Below are positions 1 through 7,581 of a DNA stretch of 16,507 nucleotides, in pieces. Both the position numbers and the translations under genes were made by a program. Origin of the DNA: Actinomycetes bacterium (GTDB taxonomy: Bacteria; Actinomycetota; Actinomycetes; Propionibacteriales; Propionibacteriaceae); the NCBI GenBank assembly GCA_023458095.1, contig JAEXAS010000041.1, positions 1 through 16,507 on the forward strand. Direction: 5' to 3'. The notes under the pieces were generated by a model. The model saw only the letters and a program-made list of their open reading frames with translations. It ran no database searches and was not told the DNA's origin. The stretch's first letter is position 1. Every line of letters starts with the position of its first letter.

Positions 1-104
1 AGTTAGGCACCGCGGGGCTTTGTCATGCCAGCAGCGACGACCCTGGGGCGTCGGCTTGCATCGCGGTAGACTTGAACCGCGCACACGCGCACGATCACAG
101 GTGA

Positions 105-1124
105 GTGTGTTTGGGCGACCTCGGCTACGCGGTGACTTCGTACCGGGCGCAAGGCATCACCACCGACACCGCGCACGTCCTTGTCGACTCATCCATGACT
201 CGGGAGAACCTGTACGTGGCCATGACCCGCGGGCGGGACGCGAACATCGCCTACGTCGCCGTCGACCAACCCGACGCCGCCCACGATGTTCCACATCCTG
301 GCGACAACCAGGCTGCCACTGGCCGCAGCGTCCTGTACGGCGTCCTGCAACACGCCGGAGTTGAGCTGTCTGCTCACGAGACGATCACCACCGAGAAGGA
401 GACTTGGGGATCGATCGCCCAGCTCGCTGCCGAATACGAGACCATTGCTGCGTCCGCCCAACACGACCGCTGGGCCACCCTCATCCAACACTCCGGCCTC
501 ACGGATGACCAGGCAGCCGACGTGCTCGCCTCCGACGCCTTTGGGCCACTCACCGCAGAACTGCGTCGGGCAGAAGCCAACCACCACGACATTGATGCCC
601 TTCTGCCGAAGCTGGTGCGCGCCCGGGGGCTCGACGATGCTGACGACGTCGCAGCCGTCCTCCGCCACCGCGTCGCCATGGCCACCGCACGCCCAGCCGG
701 ATCAGGACGCACCCGCAAGCCACCACGCCTCATCGCCGGACTCATCCCAGAAGCCACCGGCGCCATGGACAGCGACATGCGGGAGGCACTTGACGAACGC
801 CGCGACCTCATCGAAGCCCGAGCCGAGGCCGTCCTCGACCGCGCACTCAATGAGGCAGCGCCGTGGTTGGCGCAGCTTGGACCGCAGCCCACGAACTCCA
901 GGAAGCTGGCCACCTGGCGACGCTCCGCCCGAGTGGTGGCCGCCTACCGAGACCGGTACCACGTCACCACCGACGCGGCTCTTGGCAGCGAAGCCGAGAG
1001 CGTTGCGCAGAAGATCGATGCGGCGCGTGCACGCGCCGCACTCGACCGGTCACGGAGTTCGGTGGCCAGGAGTATCGATGTGCTGGAGTCACCTTCCAGA
1101 CGGAGTTTGTCGAGGTCGCTGTGA
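105..1124 (+). pseudogene. C-terminal remnant of MobF/TraA-type conjugative relaxase-helicase
   Basis: The first 50 residues carry SF1 helicase motifs of the UvrD_C_2 type: GYAVTSYRAQG (motif V-like) and ENLYVAMTRGR (motif VI-like, with the arginine finger region). This is how the C-terminal half of TraA/TrwC relaxase-helicases looks. The remaining ~290 residues are the helical, Arg/Ala-rich tail usual in actinobacterial members. Complete proteins are typically over 1000 aa and begin with a His-triad relaxase domain; that domain, Walker A and Walker B are all absent. An in-frame TGA lies directly upstream (102-104), and bases 1-104 translate to nothing relaxase-like in the same frame. The 5' part was therefore lost by rearrangement, not only by the window edge. 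The GTG at 105 is simply the first available start. Probably non-functional; it marks this side as former plasmid or integrative-element DNA. Confidence 0.75.
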
Positions 1125-1244
1125 TATGGCGTCCCTCGCTGGGCGGCACGCATGCGGCTTCTACTCAGGTCCGAGGTCGGCCCGCTGCCTTCGTCTCCCG
1201 GCGCGTTAACTCATCGACGAGCGTGGACTGGCGGTTAAAAAGAG

Positions 1245-2507
1245 TCACGGGGTCTCTTGGGCATCGCGCTCAGGCGGATGGATCATCTGCAAGTTTGAGA
1301 TACCACCCTGGTTGATGCAGTCCTCGGCAAGATCGTGAACGTGCCAGTAGAAGTCGTGGTCAGACTCTGCTGCGTTTACTGTGACCTCAATGGGTGTGTA
1401 CCTACTGAGCGGGACAGATGCACCATCGTAGTGATATCCGAAATCGTCGATTGTTGAAATCGATAGGGATTCTTTCCCCGTCCATTCGACCCCAACACGG
1501 ATGTCGTACTCGTCACTACTGGTCGCCTCCGCTGTCTTGCGAACCATCGCCATGAAATCGGCCACGGCACATTCGATGGCTTTGGACTGAATTTTCCAGC
1601 CATCGAAGTAGTCGTCGTTGCTCATTCGGTGTCCGCCTACGGCAGACGTGAGCGTCACCGATCCATCATGGTGGATGCTTGCCCATGACTCCTTCCAGGA
1701 TGAGCGCTCACTGGTGGCGGTATTGATGGCCTGCCATCGGCGCAGGCCTGGACGTGGGTTGACACGGTCAACACTCTCCAGTGGGTGGATGCCGCCACGA
1801 CCGGCGTAAGTGAGTGCAAGACTCTCAGTCTTCGTGAGAATGTCGCGGGCTTCGTCGCGCGTGAGCCGACTTCCAACGCGTGGGAGGCGAGGATGCGCGA
1901 CGGCTATCAACCACGCCCGTGCTCCTGTATCTCGTCCAGCCGCAGCGTCCGCATATAGCGCGTCGAGGGCCTCTGTGGCGTGACGACGCTCGTCGAAACG
2001 GGCACGGTACATCGCCTCGATCTGGCGTTCTTTCATCCACACCGTGTCGGCATCATTCCGGACTGGTGCGCCGAAGTAGTCACCCTTGTAGATGAGGTGC
2101 GGCCCATCGACGCTGGCGGGTACCTCTACTACGACGGCACGTTTGTCCTCCGGCGATCCCAGTCGAACCACGTTCAAGCCGAAAACAGGTGGAGTGATCG
2201 CGGTGATCGCAGCGCTACGGAGAGTGCGCTCGTAGCCTTCAGTGAAGTCTCCCACGTCGATACGTCCCGTTGCTTCCTTCTGTGACTCAGTCACTCCAAA
2301 GACGATGACCCCGCCACCACTATTCGCCATGGCAGCAACGTCCTTCGGAAAATCGGTTTGCGGCAGTCCCTTCTGCGGAGGGAGTTCCGACTTCCAGTCC
2401 AAGTCGTCGGACTCAGCGGCGCCAGCTGTGACTGCTGCGTCAAGCAGCTCGTCCGTGACTGGGCCGGGTCCCACGCCGAGGACGCGATGGAGTGCAGTAA
2501 AACTCAT
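1245..2507 (-). CDS. AlbA_2 (Schlafen-type) domain protein
   Basis: 420-aa protein. Residues ~34-170 match the Schlafen AlbA_2 (formerly AAA_4/divergent ATP-binding) fold: an acidic DDLDWKSEL strand (34-42), the glycine-rich ANSGGGVIVFGV core (61-72), then RAVVVEVP (123-130), and a closing RNDADTVWM (150-158). The C-terminal ~230 residues are not recognised and look globular, with no membrane segments. Schlafen AlbA domains bind nucleic acid, and some are nucleases; in bacteria they occur in putative regulators and in defence contexts. The ATG at 2507 lacks a clear Shine-Dalgarno sequence. A TACGCT element ends 6 nt upstream, so the message may be leaderless. It is convergent with the relaxase remnant. 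Family assignment is secure; function is not. Confidence 0.8.
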   Translation of the reverse strand: MSFTALHRVLGVGPGPVTDELLDAAVTAGAAESDDLDWKSELPPQKGLPQTDFPKDVAAMANSGGGVIVFGVTESQKEATGRIDVGDFTEGYERTLRSAAITAITPPVFGLNVVRLGSPEDKRAVVVEVPASVDGPHLIYKGDYFGAPVRNDADTVWMKERQIEAMYRARFDERRHATEALDALYADAAAGRDTGARAWLIAVAHPRLPRVGSRLTRDEARDILTKTESLALTYAGRGGIHPLESVDRVNPRPGLRRWQAINTATSERSSWKESWASIHHDGSVTLTSAVGGHRMSNDDYFDGWKIQSKAIECAVADFMAMVRKTAEATSSDEYDIRVGVEWTGKESLSISTIDDFGYHYDGASVPLSRYTPIEVTVNAAESDHDFYWHVHDLAEDCINQGGISNLQMIHPPERDAQETP

Positions 2508-2617
2508 AGGTCAAGCGTAGATCGGACCACCGACACGGCGCTGAGCCCAAGACCCCGCGAGTCTCTGCTGGCTTGCTTCGGCTCGCCTCACCGGACGTCA
2601 CCAGCAAGGACCGTGAG

Positions 2618-2968
2618 CTACAAGCGGACGAGAGGGCCGACAGGCCGCCGAAGCGCTCGGCGCTCACGGGACCCTGCGGCACGCACCCGGATCAGCGTTA
2701 CGAGGCTTGTCGGCCCCATGGCGATGAACTTGAACGCGTCCCAAATCAAGATGACCGTGATGGCGAAGAGACATCTGGGTGCTCCATCGTCGATCAGTGC
2801 TGTGAGGAGCGACGCGGCGTAGAGGTAGGGGATCGCGAGGAGCATCGCTGGGATGCCCCACTTGAGGCCGCGGCGCGAGCGGAGCGCGTCGAGCGCGATA
2901 TTGGTCGGCATGTACCGACGCATGATGGTTCTCACGTGGACGCTGATGGTCCAGATCAGGCGAAGCAT
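2618..2968 (-). CDS. small membrane protein of unknown function
   Basis: The chosen start is the ATG at 2968 (116 aa), preceded 9 nt upstream by GGAGAGG. The frame stays open to a TTG at 3085, but the extra 39 residues have no ribosome binding site and look non-coding. The protein begins MLRLIWTISVHVR and is followed by MPTNIALDALRSRRGLKWG. Two hydrophobic segments follow (about residues 39-58 and 66-88), then a basic tail. Similar small actinobacterial proteins exist, some of them mis-annotated as sulfate permease; this one is too short to be a transporter. The role is unknown. It is monocistronic, with 110 nt to the AlbA_2 gene. Confidence 0.65.
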   Translation of the reverse strand: MLRLIWTISVHVRTIMRRYMPTNIALDALRSRRGLKWGIPAMLLAIPYLYAASLLTALIDDGAPRCLFAITVILIWDAFKFIAMGPTSLVTLIRVRAAGSRERRALRRPVGPLVRL

Positions 2969-3165
2969 GGCGACAGTCCTCTCCAAGTCTGCGGCGACAA
3001 GGATGAAGAGAATCGGCCAGCCGGATGACTCGCCATCCCTCCGAGTCCGGCGGAGGGTCGAGCAGATAGAAATCGCCACTACCAATCTACCGGGTGAAGG
3101 CCCTCAGTGGAAGAGCACGTTGGGCCGCAGGGGCCATACCCCCGTCAGAGGAGATATCAAGTTGA

Positions 3166-3546
3166 TCAGCGCTCGCGACCGTGCGAGTCGCGCATCGCTA
3201 CGCCACGGGCGACCAGGCGATTTCGCACGGTACCGCCGTTGAACCCGAGCCGCTTGCCGACTTGCTCCAGCGACTCACCCGACTCGTAGCGGCGCACCAT
3301 CTCCGCGACCTCGTCGGGCGTAGGAGAGCCGTTCCGGATTCGCACGCCTCGTTGACGGAGTAGTTCGGCGAGTCGGACTCGGCTGACGCCAAGCTCCAGC
3401 GCGAGGTCCCGGAGCTTGGCTCCCTCGGCATACCGGGCCTCAACGGCGGTAAGCTGCCGATCGTTCGGTTGAGCAACTTGCCGTGTCTTACGACGGTCGC
3501 GAACTCTACCCTCGGACGGCCGGAGCCGAACCGTCCTGACGACCAT
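3166..3546 (-). CDS. tandem helix-turn-helix protein
   Basis: From the ATG at 3546 this is a 126-aa, strongly basic protein with two predicted homeodomain-like/resolvase-type HTH units. The first is LRDLALELGVSRVRLAELLRQRGVRIR. The second is the TPDEVAEMVRRYESGESLEQVGKRLGFNGGTVRNRLVARGVAMR region at the C-terminus. This Hin-like wing-less pattern is shared by the C-termini of serine recombinases and by free-standing small HTH proteins of actinobacterial mobile DNA. No recombinase catalytic domain is present. The frame is open to 4041, but that extension runs into the ABC permease gene in another frame and has no recognisable content. The SD at 3546 is weak, so a start further upstream (up to ~3700) remains possible. 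It could be a DNA-binding regulator or a recombinase tail. Confidence 0.6.
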   Translation of the reverse strand: MVVRTVRLRPSEGRVRDRRKTRQVAQPNDRQLTAVEARYAEGAKLRDLALELGVSRVRLAELLRQRGVRIRNGSPTPDEVAEMVRRYESGESLEQVGKRLGFNGGTVRNRLVARGVAMRDSHGRER

Positions 3547-3940
3547 CAGCGCACGTCGGAGCCGCGGGGCGAGTTTCGCAAACAGTCCCCGTAGGTCCAC
3601 TTTTGAAGAGTCGCGTACTCGGCGAGAAGCGCCGCGCAACACAGGTATCACCAAGAGCTCGGCCAGCGGCCGGGCTCTTTCTCTTGTGCCGCTAGCTGCC
3701 TGCCCTGTGAGGGCACAACACATCCCCACATCGAAGGTGCCAGCGATCAACACGACTTCCTCGACCAAGGCGTAGCAAGCGGGCTTCGCCGCAGGCGGAA
3801 CCGATGGGTCGTTGAGAGGAATCGTCCCGAGAAGCCTGCAGCAGGCATCCTTACGACGATTCAAATGGCTCGAGAGCGCAAATCCTCCCAAATGGACCAT
3901 CGACCACCCACCGCGGTTGCCGCCCAATGCCATGCCCCGC
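3547..3940. other. gene-poor stretch with one hairpin
   Basis: 394 bp between the HTH gene and the ABC permease stop. The minus-strand HTH reading frame continues through it, but the translation resembles no family and has no good start. The only structure I see is the hairpin annotated separately at 3653-3680. No RNA gene or repeat was recognised. Confidence 0.5.
3653..3680. terminator. terminator-like hairpin downstream of ABC operon
   Basis: Arms AAGAGCTCGGCC and GGCCGGGCTCTT give a 12-bp stem (one G:U) with a 3-nt AGC loop. A T-rich TCTCTT follows on the plus strand, and AAGAGA lies on the other side. It sits about 260 bp past the 3' end of the minus-strand ABC permease and could serve either direction. 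Confidence 0.4.
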
Positions 3941-4792
3941 TCACAGCTTCGTGACAATCTGCTCCCGCTGGAACTTGGCCACCACGAGCACAAACGCCAG
4001 CACGTCCAGGATTGCGAGCACCATCGCAGCAACGAGCGCAACCACGACGTTGAACAGCATCACCCCGGTGGCCTGGCCGAGAACGAGCGCCAACACCGGG
4101 AAGATCACGAACATCGACGTTCCTTGGGCGCCCTGCATCGAGGTCGAGCGGCCCGATACCGCGACGATAAGGCTGGTTGCCAGGAAGCTGACCAGGGGCA
4201 CCAGCAGCACGATGAGCACCGCCCAAGCCCAGGTTGGGAAGAAGATGCCGCCCATCATCGGGGCGCCGAGTACGCCGACGAGCACCGTATAGACCACGAA
4301 GGCGATCCACGTGAGCACCACCGCCGGAATCACCGAGCCGAGCACCTTCGCCAGCACGAGTTCACGGTTCGACAACGGCGTATAGAGCAGTCCCTCAATG
4401 GTGCGACGCTCCTTCTCCCCCACCAGACTGGACGCAGCAGTGATCGAGGCGGTCATGACCGGAATGAACAGGAAGAACGGCGCTAGGAAGTACACAATCA
4501 CGGCGTAAACCACCAGCTGCTCGGTGGTGTAGCTGGCCGGAACGACACCTGCAGGGAAGTGATCGAGGAAGCCCTGCAGCCCCGTGACCGTCGAGGTGAG
4601 AATGCCGGAGTTGCCAAGCAGCAGGATCGCCACCGGAAACACCACAGCGAAGATCAGCGGCACGATCACCAAGGAGGCGAGCAACTGGCTGTTGCGCACA
4701 ACTTCCAGCCAGTCCTTGCGCATCACTGCCACGACGCGTCGCCATCCGATCCGGGTGCCTGGCAGCGAGCCGCGAAGGGTCTGGGTGGTCAT
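3941..4792 (-). CDS. ABC-2 type exporter permease
   Basis: 283-aa integral membrane protein with about six hydrophobic segments (near residues 38-60, 92-116, 148-172, 188-211, 226-245, 247-272). Between the second and third lies GEKERRTIEGLLYTPLSNRELVLAKVLG, the coupling motif of ABC-2/NatB-like permeases (residues 125-152). It would form the transmembrane half of an exporter with the ATPase encoded immediately upstream. The two genes overlap by 4 nt (ATGA), so translation is probably coupled. The substrate is unknown; relatives export drugs, peptides or ions. It is transcribed from the PadR-type promoter near 5783-5809. Confidence 0.88.
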   Translation of the reverse strand: MTTQTLRGSLPGTRIGWRRVVAVMRKDWLEVVRNSQLLASLVIVPLIFAVVFPVAILLLGNSGILTSTVTGLQGFLDHFPAGVVPASYTTEQLVVYAVIVYFLAPFFLFIPVMTASITAASSLVGEKERRTIEGLLYTPLSNRELVLAKVLGSVIPAVVLTWIAFVVYTVLVGVLGAPMMGGIFFPTWAWAVLIVLLVPLVSFLATSLIVAVSGRSTSMQGAQGTSMFVIFPVLALVLGQATGVMLFNVVVALVAAMVLAILDVLAFVLVVAKFQREQIVTKL

Positions 4793-5724
4793 GCCGCAAC
4801 CTCCTTGTCGAGCGTGGTGAAATAGAAGTCCTCGATGGTCGGATGCAGCGGAACCACGGCGCGTACGCGCACCCCGGCACCAACGAACGCAGCGACCACC
4901 GCAGGGACGGTGGATTCGTCGTCGGTGACGAAGGTGAATTCGCCCTCAGCACCATCCTCGACAGTCGCCAACGACGCCGCGATTCGGCGCGCCTCATCCT
5001 GACCGCCGTCGACGCTGACCGAGTAGCGATTCCCCGGCCACTGCCGCTGCAGCAACTCATCGACCGGGCCGGCGGCGAACAGCCGGCCTTGCTTGATGAT
5101 GCCGATGTCGTCACACAGCAACTCCAGACCAGCAAGCTGGTGGGTCGAGATCACCACAGTGGTGTTCGAGAGCTGGATCATCGCCTTGAGATAGCTGATG
5201 AGTTCGGCGGCCGCTTCGGGGTCCAGCCCGGCGGTCGGCTCGTCCAGGAACAACAACTCCGGCTGATGGATGATCGCGCGTCCGATGGCGAGCTTCTGGC
5301 GCATCCCTTTGCTGAACTCTCCGGCGAGCGAGTCGGCACGCTCGCTGAGTCCAAACGTCTCGAGCACCTCATCGATGCGTCCGGCCAGGGCGCTGCGACC
5401 GATGCCGTACAGCTCGCCCCAGATGCGCAGATTCTCCCGTGCCGACAAGGTCTCATACAGGTTTGTGTCCGTCTGCACTCCGATGCGTTGACGCAGCGCG
5501 TCGGCGTTGCGCGCGCTCACCGGCTCTCCGAACAAAGCAACGCTGCCGTCGTCAGGAGTGAGCAGCCCGGTGAGCAGCCGGATCGTGGTGGTCTTGCCCG
5601 ATCCATTGGGCCCGAGCAGCCCGAACGCTCGCCCGCGACGGACCGTGAACGACAGCGCCGAGACGGCCTCGCGGTCACCGAAGCGCTTGGTAAGTCGATC
5701 AGCAGCGACAGTCGGCTGAGTCAT
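4789..5724 (-). CDS. ABC transporter ATP-binding protein
   Basis: 311-aa nucleotide-binding subunit. Visible motifs: Walker A GPNGSGKT (38-45), Q-loop region GVQTDTNLYETLS (82-94), signature FSKGMRQ (137-143, a degenerate LSGGQ typical of exporter NatA/CcmA-like ATPases), Walker B LLFLDE (157-162), D-loop GLDPE and switch histidine STH (H195). The C-terminal ~100 residues are the DUF4162-like extension of drug/Na+ exporters. The start is the ATG at 5724, with GAAAGGAA positioned 6 nt upstream; the frame extends 13 codons further to 5763, without support. It powers the permease at 3941-4792, and its 5' region holds the operator shared with padR. Confidence 0.92.
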   Translation of the reverse strand: MTQPTVAADRLTKRFGDREAVSALSFTVRRGRAFGLLGPNGSGKTTTIRLLTGLLTPDDGSVALFGEPVSARNADALRQRIGVQTDTNLYETLSARENLRIWGELYGIGRSALAGRIDEVLETFGLSERADSLAGEFSKGMRQKLAIGRAIIHQPELLFLDEPTAGLDPEAAAELISYLKAMIQLSNTTVVISTHQLAGLELLCDDIGIIKQGRLFAAGPVDELLQRQWPGNRYSVSVDGGQDEARRIAASLATVEDGAEGEFTFVTDDESTVPAVVAAFVGAGVRVRAVVPLHPTIEDFYFTTLDKEVAA

Positions 5725-5780
5725 CGCGGTTCCTTTCGTTCGACGGCGGCATCGAAGCAGCACTTGTTTGCATCACCTAT

Positions 5781-5809
5781 ATCCTTGCAATACAAGCTAG
5801 CTGCGTCAA
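5781..5809 (-). promoter_or_regulatory. promoter of ABC operon with PadR-type operator
   Basis: On the minus strand, TTGACG (5809-5804) is followed by a 17-nt spacer and AAGGAT (5786-5781) as a candidate -10; a TATAGG a little further on is an alternative. The element TTGTATTGCAAGG (5795-5783), an imperfect dyad TTGYA/TRCAA, sits inside the spacer. The identical 13 bases sit at the identical distance (8 nt) from the -35 in front of padR. The predicted transcript has about 50 nt of 5' UTR with a good Shine-Dalgarno sequence. Confidence 0.65.
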
Positions 5810-5854
5810 CTAAGGCCCCCGAAACAAGCAAGGCTGGCTATCCGCCCGGACGGA

Positions 5855-6718
5855 TCAGTCCGCAGAGGTCGGCGCCTCAGCATCGCGCCACACCCGGCGC
5901 AGCCCCGCCCGCAACGGCAGCACGATCACCGCCAGGGACGCAGCGACCGCTGCCGGAAGCATCGCCGGGACGGCCAGCCCCCAACGGCCTTGCGGGTTGC
6001 GCGCATTCAGCACCGAAGCCGCCACCGTCGAGACCGAGATGCTGGCCAGCATGGTCGCGCTCGAGGCATCCACGAGGCGATCCTCCACCTCGTCCTGCTG
6101 ACGCAACGCCCACACCGCAGGCAGCACGCCCATCAGCGCACCAGCAACCAGCGAGAGTTTCGACGCGGTGCCCTTGGTGCGTCCGCCCAAGTCGAAGTTC
6201 GATGGCACCCGATCCGGCAGACCCCGCCAAGCCACCGCCACAACGCCTGCCGCTAGCCCGGCCACAGCCGCGGGCACGAACTGCGCAATCCGAACAGCGG
6301 GTTCGGGAACCCGCTCGAACACCTCGCTCGTGGCATCGTCGGGACGGATCAGCTTGAGCTTCACCGCCACCGCCCCCAGGTTCAGCGTCCAGCCGGCCCC
6401 CAGCAGTCGCGGAACGAAGATTCGCGGGTTGTCAGGGTTGAAGATGCGCGAACGAACCTCGCCGTTCAGCAAACCGCGGGTCTCAATCGGAATGCCGAAC
6501 ACGCGAAGGCGTGGCTCCTCGGCGGCAGCATCGTCACTGAGTGCATCCACAAGCTCGTCTGCGTAGCGCTCTGGAGAGCCCAGCGCCTCCAGCGGATCAA
6601 CACCGGCTTCGCTCAACTCATCAAGTTGTGCGGCGAGAGCCTCCAAGGCATGTGCACGATCTGACCGGCTGAGCCCATCGAGATGCACGCCAACCGCACG
6701 CAGATACGACATCGTCAT
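5855..6718 (-). CDS. HAAS-domain membrane protein (DUF1700/DUF1648-like)
   Basis: 287 aa. Residues ~5-60 form a HAAS/DUF1700-type helical domain (RAHALEALAAQLDELSEAG...DPLEALGSPERYADEL). This domain is almost always encoded next to padR and is thought to act as a cytosolic partner of PadR. Residues ~86-117 (SRIFNPDNPRIFVPRLLGAGWTLNLG) resemble DUF5808. A membrane segment (~144-163) follows, then a DUF1648-like LPDRVPSNFDLGGRTKG (167-183) and three more hydrophobic segments (187-204, 221-238, 247-268). The start ATG overlaps the padR stop by 4 nt (ATGA). It probably couples an envelope signal to PadR; that role is inferred from family context. Confidence 0.8.
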   Translation of the reverse strand: MTMSYLRAVGVHLDGLSRSDRAHALEALAAQLDELSEAGVDPLEALGSPERYADELVDALSDDAAAEEPRLRVFGIPIETRGLLNGEVRSRIFNPDNPRIFVPRLLGAGWTLNLGAVAVKLKLIRPDDATSEVFERVPEPAVRIAQFVPAAVAGLAAGVVAVAWRGLPDRVPSNFDLGGRTKGTASKLSLVAGALMGVLPAVWALRQQDEVEDRLVDASSATMLASISVSTVAASVLNARNPQGRWGLAVPAMLPAAVAASLAVIVLPLRAGLRRVWRDAEAPTSAD

Positions 6719-7086
6719 TGCGCACCCCGCTTCCCAAGTAGACCCTGCATTGCTTCACTGAGGGCACTCCACGCCGCCGTACCATCGGCCAGTGAAGCTC
6801 GACCCTCATCGGTGAGGCGGTAGTACTTGCGCGGCGGGCCGCCGGCGGCCTCCACCCAGCGCGTGGCGACCTTGCCCGCCTTGTCCAGGCGAGCCAGCAG
6901 CGGATAGACCGTGCCCGGGGTTGCGGTCAGTGCCGGATGCTCGCCGAGCCGATCGATGATCGCCATGGAATAACACTCCTCGCGGTCGAGCACAGCCAGG
7001 ATCGCCAACTCCAGCACCCCTTTGCGGAGTTGCGCAGTTCGATCACTGACAGGTCGATCACTGACGGGCCAATCACTGATAGGCAT
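6715..7086 (-). CDS. PadR family transcriptional regulator
   Basis: 123-aa winged-helix repressor. The PadR signature is clear: LELAILAVLDREECYSMAIIDRL, then TPGTVYPLLARLDKAGKVATRW (recognition helix), and the wing GGPPRKYYRLTDEGRASL, followed by a short C-terminal dimerisation helix. The ATG at 7086 has no Shine-Dalgarno but lies about 7 nt after the proposed -10, so translation is probably leaderless. The frame runs back to 7347 without homology. The N-terminus carries a repeated PVSDR pentapeptide encoded by a 15-bp tandem repeat. First gene of a two-gene operon with the HAAS protein. It likely represses itself and the ABC operon through the matching 13-bp operators. Confidence 0.9.
   Translation of the reverse strand: MPISDWPVSDRPVSDRTAQLRKGVLELAILAVLDREECYSMAIIDRLGEHPALTATPGTVYPLLARLDKAGKVATRWVEAAGGPPRKYYRLTDEGRASLADGTAAWSALSEAMQGLLGKRGAQ
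7040..7084. repeat. 15-bp tandem repeat (3 units) in padR 5' end
   Basis: Units at 7040-7054, 7055-7069 and 7070-7084 share the core ATCACTGAYRGG. The unit is a multiple of three, so it adds five residues (about PVSDR) per copy to the PadR N-terminus without a frame change. Confidence 0.75.
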
Positions 7087-7093
7087 ACCATCA

Positions 7094-7122
7094 AGCCTTG
7101 CAATACAAAGTAGTCCTGTCAA
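7094..7122 (-). promoter_or_regulatory. padR promoter with overlapping operator
   Basis: On the minus strand, TTGACA (7122-7117) is followed by a 17-nt spacer and AAGGCT (7099-7094). TTGTATTGCAAGG (7108-7096) sits in the spacer, exactly as in the ABC promoter. The expected transcription start (~7087) nearly coincides with the padR ATG at 7086, giving a leaderless message. Operator placement predicts repression by blocking RNA polymerase. Confidence 0.65.
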
Positions 7123-7231
7123 CGACGGGTTCGGCCCGGAGCCCCTGCGCCGATTTGCTCGACTCCCCCAGCTTGGTCTAACCTCCAACGCTGTTCGCCC
7201 AACACCGGGCGGCCCGGAAAAGGAAACTCTG

Positions 7232-7351
7232 ATGTCTGCGAAGAACGACCAGCTACAGCTCACGCTGTCGACTGCCGTCGTGTTCGCGTTGCCAGAGGCC
7301 TTCCGAGGTAGTGAACACGACCATGGCATCCAGGGGTCGCCGCGCACCTAA
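7232..7351 (+). CDS. possible 39-aa small protein
   Basis: ATG at 7232 follows AAAAGGAAA at good spacing. The peptide MSAKNDQLQLTLSTAVVFALPEAF... contains a short hydrophobic stretch and ends 34 nt before a strong intrinsic terminator. A weak candidate promoter lies upstream (TTGCTC at ~7155, TAACCT at ~7179). No homology is recognised. The transcript might instead be a small RNA; a second overlapping ORF (ATG at 7323, 28 aa, basic) also ends within the terminator. Confidence 0.35.
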   Translation: MSAKNDQLQLTLSTAVVFALPEAFRGSEHDHGIQGSPRT

Positions 7352-7385
7352 CCGCAAGCTCAGTCTTGCCGGTCAACGAACCGCG

Positions 7386-7424
7386 AGCCGCCCCTCACCA
7401 ACCACGTGACGGGCGGCTTTTTTT
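7386..7424 (+). terminator. intrinsic terminator upstream of the tRNA array
   Basis: Arms AGCCGCCC (7386-7393) and GGGCGGCT (7411-7418) form 8 bp. An inner TCAC/GTGA extension follows after one mismatch, and a run of seven T ends the element. This is the best rho-independent terminator in the window. It acts on plus-strand transcripts and therefore separates the 7232 ORF from the tRNA array. Confidence 0.8.
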
Positions 7425-7454
7425 GCGTCCAGATCAACCTAATCCACTCATCAC

Positions 7455-7518
7455 ATGGACGTTCACTAGGCGAAACGGCGACCACAGCCGTATGGGGGTT
7501 CGACTCCCCCGGTCCATA
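7455..7518 (+). tRNA. compact tRNA-like element (CCA in anticodon position)
   Basis: 64 nt that fold into a minimal cloverleaf. The acceptor is ATGGACG/GGTCCAT (6 of 7 pairs, G-G mismatch at pair 7), the D stem is TTC/GAA around a 7-nt loop with GG, and the anticodon stem is ACGGC/GCCGT with 7-nt loop GACCACA. The variable region is only 2 nt. The T arm is perfect: GGGGG, loop TTCGACT, CCCCC. The linker 8-9 is missing, position 33 is A instead of U, and no 3' CCA is encoded. The triplet in the 34-36 position is CCA (Trp), but decoding is doubtful. It may be a degenerate tRNA, a tRNA mimic or decoy, or an attachment-site relic. Confidence 0.45.
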
Positions 7519-7581
7519 CGAAGCCGAACACAACTCCGGACGGGGCACCCAGAAGAGATGGGGCTCACGGTCACACGGCCC

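Noticed and set aside
286..1209. 307-aa plus-strand frame overlapping the relaxase remnant
   Set aside because: Shifted frame of the relaxase tail; Pro/Thr/Arg-rich composition with no motif.
3037..3057. 7-bp hairpin (CCCTCCG/CGGAGGG) as terminator of the HTH gene
   Set aside because: No T run on either strand, short stem and 7-nt loop; not distinguishable from chance in GC-rich DNA.
3166..4041. Full 291-aa reading of the HTH frame
   Set aside because: The first third overlaps the permease gene in another frame and the rest upstream of residue 166 has no family resemblance.
4843..6357. 504-aa plus-strand open frame
   Set aside because: Antisense to the ABC ATPase and HAAS genes; low-complexity Pro/Ser/Arg translation.
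7455..7518. 3' end of a tmRNA
   Set aside because: The T arm is tmRNA-like, but the matching 5' acceptor strand lies only ~55 nt upstream and there is no tag frame or pseudoknot space.
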